The notes below the pieces were generated by a model. It was given only the letters and a program-made list of their open reading frames with translations, was not told the origin of the DNA and did not search any database. Of a stretch of DNA of 39,089 nucleotides, positions 29,230 to 36,787 are shown piece by piece. The translations under genes were made by a program, and so were the position numbers. Source of the stretch: Planctomycetota bacterium. GTDB lineage: Bacteria; Planctomycetota; Planctomycetia; JALXBF01. Numbering within the stretch: position 1 is the stretch's first letter; each line of letters opens with the position of its first letter. The stretch covers positions 1 through 39,089 of the forward strand of contig JALSID010000419.1 in the NCBI GenBank assembly GCA_026981825.1. Reading direction: 5' to 3'.

Positions 29230-30153
29230 TCACCGAGATGGCAGCTCTGCGCTAGGCCCCCCTACGTTACAGTTCGGGTGGGCGGCACGAAAGGCGTCTA
29301 ATCGCGCGGCGGTGACACGCGTGTCGAAAAGGAAAAGTTGCTCCAGCTTCCTTGCCCCCTTCAAATGCTCCAAGCATGCATCACCTACCGCAGTGGCGTT
29401 CAGACTCAGGTACCGCAACTCCGACATACGTGCCAGGTACCTGCAACAAGAATCGCCCACTCGTGTCCCATCCAGCGACAACTGCGCCAACTTCGGCAAT
29501 TGCACCAGGGCACGCACGGTTGCGTTGCCCACGCGGGTCTCGCGGAGATCCAACGAGCGGAGCTCCTTGCATTTGCCCAGGTGACGTCCTTCAGTATCGG
29601 TGATGTTGGTCCGCCAGAGCGAGAGATGGCGCAGGTTGGGCAGCTCGGCCAGTACCGCCAAAGCGCCCGGTTGGACATCGCCGGGACCTATCCAAAGAGC
29701 CTCGAGACTCTGGAACCTGCGCAGCGACTTCAGGCAGCTCCTCGTCACGCGAGGAACCGAAAGGATCAAAGCGAACGGACGAGCCGGAACAGGCAAGGCC
29801 CCCAGCACCTCCGGGTCACCTTCCTTCAGCTCAAAAGCCGGCAGCACCGATGGCCCCCGCGCCCACCGCCGATCTTCATTGAAGATCCACAGGAACATGC
29901 CGGACGGCTGGACCTCCCCCACCACCCAGCCCATCCGCGCGGCGCGTGCTTGCCACGCTTGCTTCACCTCCGCCGAGAACTCCGGAACCTGTACGACCAA
30001 CTCTCGCTCGTGTCCACGGCACCGCCATAACACCAGGCAAATGACCAGCGCCGGGACGATCCACACGACATACCGCAAGATGTCGCGATCGGGCATGTCG
30101 AATCTTGCCCCCTTGCGAGCGACCAAAATCCCTTCAGACTCACGTTGGTCCAA
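29230..30153 (-). CDS. membrane-anchored leucine-rich-repeat-like protein
   Basis: N-terminal TM (IVPALVICLVLW); repeats LPNLRHLSLWRTNITDTEGRHLGKCKELRSLDLRETRVGNATVRALVQLPKLAQLSLDGTRVGDSCCRYLARMSELRYLSLNATAVGDACLEHL. Confidence 0.8.
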   Translation of the reverse strand: MDQRESEGILVARKGARFDMPDRDILRYVVWIVPALVICLVLWRCRGHERELVVQVPEFSAEVKQAWQARAARMGWVVGEVQPSGMFLWIFNEDRRWARGPSVLPAFELKEGDPEVLGALPVPARPFALILSVPRVTRSCLKSLRRFQSLEALWIGPGDVQPGALAVLAELPNLRHLSLWRTNITDTEGRHLGKCKELRSLDLRETRVGNATVRALVQLPKLAQLSLDGTRVGDSCCRYLARMSELRYLSLNATAVGDACLEHLKGARKLEQLFLFDTRVTAARLDAFRAAHPNCNVGGPSAELPSR

Positions 30154-30176
30154 CCCCCTTCAGGGGGGCATTTCGC

Positions 30177-31181
30177 CTACATCCCCCCTGCAAGATCGTC
30201 CTGCCGCTCACGGCCATCGCAAGTGCCCAGGGCACGCCACAGGAGCACATCGACCGACGGAGAAAACGCCACCACGTGGCCATCTCCGAACAACACGTGC
30301 ACCACGCCGTGTCTGCTCGATGCCCGAAGTGGGCCGGCGAGGAGCGAAAACCCCAAACTGGGCGAACCAGCGGCCGGCGTGAACACACAGGACGGCTTCC
30401 CAGGGGGGAGCAAATGGTTATACATGTCCCTTATCCCCCCAGCCCAATCGGAGTTCCGCGGGACCATACCGAACTTCTCCAATTCCAGCCCCACGGAAAG
30501 GCACCGATCGATCATCTCGGCCTGCTTCGTGCTGACCGTGGTGATCTCGTACTCAAGCCCGTCCACGGGATGCTTGACCCGCCGCAAATTCTCCCCGAGA
30601 TCACCACCATGCACGACTTCCGAATACGCCGCCGTCTGGCTGAGCCCGTCCGGGCAACCGGCGATCGTCTGTTGCTGAAGCCACCCGTGCAGGAAAAACC
30701 CTTTGCGCATGATCTCCATCCCTTGTTCATTGCGTCCCAGCACCACTCCGTCCCCGAGACACGCGGTGTAGTTGAACCATCCCTGCCGCGTGCGCCCGAC
30801 GCCCTGAGCCGGGCAAAGGTACACGTCCAGTGACGCTTGTGCAAGGGTCGTGTTCTGGGGCGATCGGTGTCCTGTCCGAACGTTGAACGAATTGAACACG
30901 TCTTCCAGACCGAGATAGGGCAGCAGCCAGACCTTATGGCCGGTGAAGCTACCGAAGCCCGCAAGAACCGTGTGGTAGGGCATGCGCTGCGTCTGGCTCA
31001 TATACGACTGCAACGCTATACCGATCTGCCGCAGCCTGTTCCGGCACTGCGCGCGCAGAGCCGCTCGACGAGCCATCCCCACGGCAGGCAAGAGAATCGC
31101 CAGGACAATCGCCAAAATCGCAAGCACGACCAGCAACTCGACCAGCGTAAAGCCGGTCTTAGACCGCCGGCTTCGATACAT
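30177..31181 (-). CDS. DUF1559 domain protein with type IV pilin-like N-terminal methylation/cleavage motif
   Basis: [53 protein letters not shown] and C-terminal [13 protein letters not shown]. Confidence 0.95.
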   Translation of the reverse strand: MYRSRRSKTGFTLVELLVVLAILAIVLAILLPAVGMARRAALRAQCRNRLRQIGIALQSYMSQTQRMPYHTVLAGFGSFTGHKVWLLPYLGLEDVFNSFNVRTGHRSPQNTTLAQASLDVYLCPAQGVGRTRQGWFNYTACLGDGVVLGRNEQGMEIMRKGFFLHGWLQQQTIAGCPDGLSQTAAYSEVVHGGDLGENLRRVKHPVDGLEYEITTVSTKQAEMIDRCLSVGLELEKFGMVPRNSDWAGGIRDMYNHLLPPGKPSCVFTPAAGSPSLGFSLLAGPLRASSRHGVVHVLFGDGHVVAFSPSVDVLLWRALGTCDGRERQDDLAGGM

Positions 31182-31915
31182 AGCTACCTCCCAACCGCCC
31201 CACTGCTCATAGTTCCCATCCCTTCGTCGGACCGTGGCCTACTGCTCCTGGCCATCAGGATGTCGGGCCTGCCCGACGAGCCAGATCCGGCTTCTTGCCC
31301 TCGCCACGGCTATTTCCACCCCACGCTCCAAGATCGCACGCCAGGGGCGAGCACGGCGCAAGCGGCCGCTGTGCGAGTCCCGTGAGCACATGCCAACGAG
31401 ATGGACGAGAAGATCGGCGCTCCTCGTCGGTGCCAGCGACGTTAGGTGAGCGAACAGCGTCGTGAAACGCACCCAGCGAGCGACGACAGGATGCAGCCTT
31501 CCGCGCAGACCCAATGCTGCCTTACCGCTCCCCGTTGATCTGCCGGTCGGCCTGTCCACCTGTGACTCTAGCAAAATCCTCCCGATGTCGCAACACCCGT
31601 GCGCTCTGCACTTGCGGCACCCTATGGGCCGGCCCTCCGGTGGGCCCGAAGAGGTACCGGTCGGAAAGTAGCTTCGCTCTCCAGCAAGCGCGCGAACTGC
31701 GTGCCTCTGTTCCGGACGGCCGGGGCGGTGCCCCCGAATCTCGGGCCGGTGCCCCAGCTACGGACCAAAAGGCGACGCCCGGTCTGGGCGACCACCACAC
31801 GAGCCGAACGCTTTGCTCTGGCGGATTAGCGGGAACAGTTGGTCTTTCACCGCGAGGGCAATTCTGCTAAGTGTCGGCGGGAGGATGAGCACAATCGCGT
31901 GGAAGGAGGCCACGG

Positions 31916-34660
31916 ATGAAGTGGAACCCGTCCGAGCTCGTTGCGCGCCTGGGCAAAGAAGCAATGGCCGCGCGCTTTCAGCTCCTGACGAGCTGGATCA
32001 AGGCCCGCCCGCGGGTCTCGCTCGCAATCGCAGGCGGCACCTCCCTTGTCCTCATCGTCACCGGACTCCTCCTCACTTTACCTCGATCCGGCACGTCCGA
32101 CTCAGGCACGGCTGACGCTTTCTCCCCACCCGCGGTCAGCGAAGACAGCCCCCCCATTCAGCAGCCCCAGGAATTGCCCAACAGCGGCCCAACCGTGGCT
32201 GACGCCGGACCACAGACGGAGCCCGACGCACCAAACCAGCATCCGTCTGAATCTGTGGACATGGCCGAGCTGCACCAGCCCGTCGTGCCCCCCTCCCAGG
32301 AGCCGGCCGCCATCGAACCCGCGGAATACGCAAACCTCGACTCAGCAGTTCCTGACGCGGCCCCGGCTGCAGCCGAGGTGGCAGACACAGCGCCCCGGCT
32401 TCCCGAACCTCCCCCCGGTGCCGGCCGGTTCATCTTCGAACCGGCCAATGACACGGCTGAGCCGGTACAGGAGGAGGACGTCATTACTGCGGGGGCCCTT
32501 CCCGGTACGATGGGAGCGGCCGAGGATGCGGCGCCGAATCAACAGCCCCTGCCGCACGAGTTTGCCGGGCCCCTTCCACATGCCGACGCCGCGCCTGAGA
32601 CGGCTGCAACGGGGGCGCAAGCGATTGGTTCCAGCGAAACGGAGCCCCAACTGCAGGAAGCCGGCACACCGCCGGGTCTACCCATCTCGTCAGAGGACGG
32701 GATCGCGATGCCACACGACGCTACACCCGCCCCCGTTGCGGGTGCGGGTACTTCGACCGAAACCGCGTCGGAGTCGCCCCTGCACGCGGGGAACGATCTG
32801 GACCCGGAAGCGAACGATCCTCAAGCAGAGGCGATTCCTGCGAACTCTGTAGGGGTAGAGGGAACCTCGGCGGCTCCGCAGAGCGGTTCCGGAAATGCGG
32901 ACGGCTCGGCCGTAATGCCGGCGGAGTTCGCTCAGGCCGAGTTAGCTCCTCCGGCCGCGCCTCCAGGCGATGCCCGCTTCTCCGCAACCCCTGAGCCCCA
33001 CGATCCAGTCCCGCAAGATCCCCCCACACCAGACGCCGGCGTGCCGGCACCGGCAGCGTCCGCCCTACCCGAACCGGGTGGCCAGGAACCGATCCCGGGC
33101 GAGCCGAGGAGATCACCGGCTGCTGCGCCTGATCGTCCCACTGGGCCCCCATCGGCAGCGCCTGCACTCGGTGGCACGCAGCAAGAACAGCAGACGGCGC
33201 CACGGTCAGCCGAAGGCCGTGATGCACCGGAGCTACCGAGCGCCGCGAGTCAAGATAGAGCTCATGATGGGTTCTCCCTGCTGGAGGACGCTCCCCCTGC
33301 AGCGAGCCCGGCACTCTCCGTCCAGGTGCACGGCCCCCAGGAGATCCAGCTCGGGACCCCCTGCACCTATCGGCTGGTCGTGCGCAACAACGGCACCACG
33401 ACTGCGGAGGGGGTGCAACTGGTAGCCCGAGCGACTGGACCTTTTGCAGAGCTGCAGGCAGATCCGGCGGCCGATGTGCAGAAGCCTTATCTCATCTGGA
33501 ACCTCGGATCCCTCAAGCCAGGCAGCAGCAAGGTCGTGACGCTGCGGTTGAAGCCGGTCGACGAAGGCGAGATCTCGGTGGCGGCACGGGTGCTTGTAGC
33601 AGCCAACGTGGCCAGCAGGACACGCGTGACCCAGGCTCGTTTGACCCTTGTCAAGGTGGGGCCCACGCAGGTGGAGGTAGGTGAACGGGTCAAGTTCCTG
33701 ATCACGGTTTCCAACCCGGGCACGGGAACGGCGCGCAACGTCGTTATCCGCGACGCTATCCCGGACGCCTTCACGCACCCAGCCGGCAGCGAGCTGGAGT
33801 ATACGGTGGGCGACCTTGGACCGGGGGAGAGTCGCGAAGTTCCTCTGGAGGTAACCGCCGTGAAGGCGGGCTCGTACACGAACACCGCAGTGGCCACAGC
33901 CGACGGCGGACTGAAAGCGGAAGCCAGCGCCACGGTGGTGGTTACCGAGGCGAAACTCAGCGTCACGAAAACAGGCCCCGAACGCCGCTACCTGGGCGAC
34001 CAGGTCACCTACACGATCACCGTTTCCAACACCGGTACCGCCCCCGCTCGGGGCGTCACGGTGGTCGACACGCTACCGCAGCAGCTCCAGCTCAAGACGG
34101 CCCCGCCCACGGCCAGAGTGTCCTCCGATGGCCGCTCGCTAACCTGGTCGATCGACATCCTGCCCCCGGGCGCGCGCAAGACCTACCAGGTCACCTGTTC
34201 GGCAGCCCGTCCTGGCGAAGCCCGCAACCGGGTGGTGGCAACGGCACGCGGTGGGCTGAAAGCGGAGTCGGAATGCGTCACGATGATCATTGCCGTGCCG
34301 GCCTTATTGCTTGAGGTGGTGGACACGGACGACCCGCTGGAAGTGGGTGCAACGACTACTTATGAGGTCCGTATTGTGAATCAGGGCACCAAACCGATCA
34401 GCGGGCTGATTCTGACCATGGAGCTTCCCGAAGGCATGGAGTTCGTTGCGGCTGACGCCCCCGCAGGGTTCAAGGAAACGACCAACGGCATCGTGTTTGA
34501 TTCGATCCCGTCGATCGCGCCTCGCGCAAGCGCGGCGTTCTACATCCGCGTTCGAGGGCTGACTCCGGGTGATAAGCGGATCCGTGTTCGGGTGCAGACG
34601 GGTCCGCTCGGCGTACCGGTCATTGAAGAGGAAAGCACCAAGGTCTACGACGGCGGCTAA
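31916..34660 (+). CDS. DUF11 repeat-domain protein with N-terminal TM anchor and long Pro/Ala/Glu-rich linker
   Basis: TM LAIAGGTSLVLIVTGLLLTL; ~400 aa low-complexity linker; DUF11-type repeats (GTPCTYRLVVRNNGTTTAEGVQLVARA; VGERVKFLITVSNPGTGTARNVVIRDAIPDAF; LGDQVTYTITVSNTGTAPARGVTVVDTLP; VGATTTYEVRIVNQGTKPISGLILTMELPEGM). Confidence 0.92.
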   Translation: MKWNPSELVARLGKEAMAARFQLLTSWIKARPRVSLAIAGGTSLVLIVTGLLLTLPRSGTSDSGTADAFSPPAVSEDSPPIQQPQELPNSGPTVADAGPQTEPDAPNQHPSESVDMAELHQPVVPPSQEPAAIEPAEYANLDSAVPDAAPAAAEVADTAPRLPEPPPGAGRFIFEPANDTAEPVQEEDVITAGALPGTMGAAEDAAPNQQPLPHEFAGPLPHADAAPETAATGAQAIGSSETEPQLQEAGTPPGLPISSEDGIAMPHDATPAPVAGAGTSTETASESPLHAGNDLDPEANDPQAEAIPANSVGVEGTSAAPQSGSGNADGSAVMPAEFAQAELAPPAAPPGDARFSATPEPHDPVPQDPPTPDAGVPAPAASALPEPGGQEPIPGEPRRSPAAAPDRPTGPPSAAPALGGTQQEQQTAPRSAEGRDAPELPSAASQDRAHDGFSLLEDAPPAASPALSVQVHGPQEIQLGTPCTYRLVVRNNGTTTAEGVQLVARATGPFAELQADPAADVQKPYLIWNLGSLKPGSSKVVTLRLKPVDEGEISVAARVLVAANVASRTRVTQARLTLVKVGPTQVEVGERVKFLITVSNPGTGTARNVVIRDAIPDAFTHPAGSELEYTVGDLGPGESREVPLEVTAVKAGSYTNTAVATADGGLKAEASATVVVTEAKLSVTKTGPERRYLGDQVTYTITVSNTGTAPARGVTVVDTLPQQLQLKTAPPTARVSSDGRSLTWSIDILPPGARKTYQVTCSAARPGEARNRVVATARGGLKAESECVTMIIAVPALLLEVVDTDDPLEVGATTTYEVRIVNQGTKPISGLILTMELPEGMEFVAADAPAGFKETTNGIVFDSIPSIAPRASAAFYIRVRGLTPGDKRIRVRVQTGPLGVPVIEEESTKVYDGG

Positions 34661-34740
34661 TTGCCCCTTGCCGCCGTGCGTCAACCGTCCTGGGAGCCAC
34701 AGTACACCGAACGGGCTGGCCTCGGCCTGACAGGGCGCCT

Positions 34741-36180
34741 GTCCCGAGCCCGCCGCCTGGCGGGACGAGCGCCGGACCGCCGTAGCGGCGGCGACGGCGC
34801 ATTGGTGGCGCGACCCGGCCCGGGGCCGGCCCAAAGCGCCGGCGCCACGGACGCGCTGGCAGTAATGACCCCCGCCGAGCGAACGGAACGCCCGCCCATC
34901 GCGGAATCGGCCATGGGGCGACTTCTCTCTGGCCGCTTCGACCACCCGGCCGAAGCGGCCGCGAGCCCGCCGCCAGGCGGGACGAGGGGAGCGCGGGACC
35001 GCCGTCGCGCCGGCGACGGCGAATTGGTTGCGCGACCCGGCCCTGGGTCCGCCCCAAAGCGCGGGGGGTCAAGGAAGCGCTGACAGCAATGGCCCCCGAC
35101 TAGGTAAGAAACGCCCGCCCGTTGCGGGAAGGGAAATGGGGCGCGCTGTCTGCCGCGGCTTCGGCCCGCCGAAGCGGCCCCGAGCCCGCCGCCTGGCGGG
35201 ATCCGGATTGCTCGCCTTTGGGAGCGGTTGGCGCCGGGAGAGACGCCGCGGCCTCGGCGAGCCTCCGGCTCGCCGCTCGGAGTAGCCCCGGCTGGCGAGG
35301 AACGCGCGCCTCCGCCCGCGGCTGGGTCCGGGCGCACGCCCCCGAGCCATCCCCCCGCCGCGGCGCGGCGGGGGTACCACTGCGCCGTCGCCGGCGCGAC
35401 GGCGGTCCGACCCTCCCGCCCCCGCGGGTCCGTCCAGGCGCCGGCAGCTGAGTTGCCCCCGGCGCGCTCTGTCCTCCTTTCTCCCGCGGCCTGCTTTGGC
35501 GATCCGACGCTCGTCTTGCGCGTCCCCCCTTTGCCGGGACCCCGGGGACGCAGGAGCCGCTGGCAAAAATGATCCCCCACGAAAGGAAGAGCGCCCGCTC
35601 GTCGCGGAGTCCGCCGCGGGGCGCGCTCCCTCTCGCCGCTTCGCCGGCCCGCCGAAGCGGCCCCGAGCCCGCCGCCTGGCGGGACCGGACCTCCGCCGCT
35701 GCGACGGCGGAGCAGTGGTAGCGCGACCCGGCCCCGGGTCCGCCCCAAAGCGGTGGCGCCAAGGAAGCACTGCCACGAATGGCCCCCGCCGAGCGAAAAA
35801 AACGCCTCCCGTCGCAGAAGCGGCAATGGCGCGCTCTTTCTCGCCGCTTCGCCGGCCCGCCGAAGCGGCCCCGAGCCCGCCGCCCGGCGGGTCCGGACCT
35901 CGGCCGCGCCGCCGGTGGCGCATTAGTAGCGCAACCCATCTCCAGCTCCGCCCCACAGCGGCGGCCCAGATGGTCCCGCGCAAGTGCCAAAGCAGCGGGG
36001 CCAAGGGAATAGCCGGACCGCCGTCGCGCCGGCGACGGCGCACTGGTACGCCCGCCCGGCCCGGGCGGGCAGGGATTACCCGCCAGCCTGCGCCCGCACC
36101 CGGCCGCTTGCGCAGGAGCGCATTCCTCGCCAGCCGCGGCTTCTCCAACCGGCGAGCCAGCAGGTTCGCCGGTACGCCTT
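34741..36180. repeat. degenerate GC-rich, hairpin-dense repeat cluster (direct copies plus an inverted pair)
   Basis: CGAGCCCGCCGCC[T/C/A]GGCGGG-type hairpin recurs at 34745, 34962, 35181, 35664 and 35872; near-identical ~46-mers at 35162-35207, 35644-35690 and 35852-35898; inverted pair 35251-35411 versus 36014-36179. Confidence 0.85.
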
Positions 36181-36565
36181 CGCCGTCATCGGCGTGCCGG
36201 CTGCCCCCGACGCTTTTTCCACCCCCAATCTCCCGGAGAAGCTGGCAATGCCCCCAGCGCCCGGCCGGTCTTTGCTTCTATCCCCCGGACGGACCACCTC
36301 GCCCCTCACGTGCTCCGCACCCGGACCTTCTCGGCCTCCTTGCCGCGTCCCCTGCCCGGTGTGCCTTTCTGCTCTTCACCTATGGACCCCGCCGCAATCG
36401 GCACCACAGGCAACACCGGCCCCCGCCCCAGCCCTCCCGTACCCCCTTTTCCGCGCCGCAGCTCGCAGTCGCCTGACCTCCCAGCTCACGCTACCGCTCA
36501 CAAGCCGCTCTCCATCACCTCCGTCCTACGCAGGCCGTTCGCCATCACCGGAGGCTACCCCCACA

Positions 36566-36749
36566 GCCCTGAGCCCACTCTGCCACCTTCGGACATTTAA
36601 AGTCCCCATCCCAACGCAAAGGACCCACTGGCACGCCCCGTTGAAATTGCCCCTGGGACCATTGCGCTCTTCAGGCGACCGACATGTGGGCGCTACGTTT
36701 GGCAAGCGACCCTTTTCCATCCCACCCTCGGAGGACTGCGCCCTTCAAG
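36566..36749. repeat. decayed CRISPR repeats flanking the array
   Basis: 36713-36749 (28/36 identities to consensus over 36714-36749), 36640-36675 (about 25/37 with one gap), about 36566-36602 (21/29 over the last 29 nt); about 37 bp lies between successive copies, the same as spacer length. Confidence 0.75.
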
Positions 36750-36787
36750 ATCGTGGCGCGAAACGACCAGGAGACGGGCGAAGACCT

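Noticed and set aside
31239-31574. 111-aa minus-strand ORF between the DUF1559 and DUF11 genes
   Set aside because: No recognisable motif and atypical composition; cannot be supported
34681-36148. Long minus- and plus-strand Arg/Gly/Pro-rich ORFs over the hairpin cluster
   Set aside because: Repeated peptides appear in different frames and on both strands, which fits repeated GC-rich DNA rather than selection on protein
36493-36543. Another possible decayed CRISPR repeat (ctctccatcacctccgtcc...ggccgttc)
   Set aside because: Only ~15/37 matches even with a gap and out of phase; not distinguishable from chance in C-rich sequence
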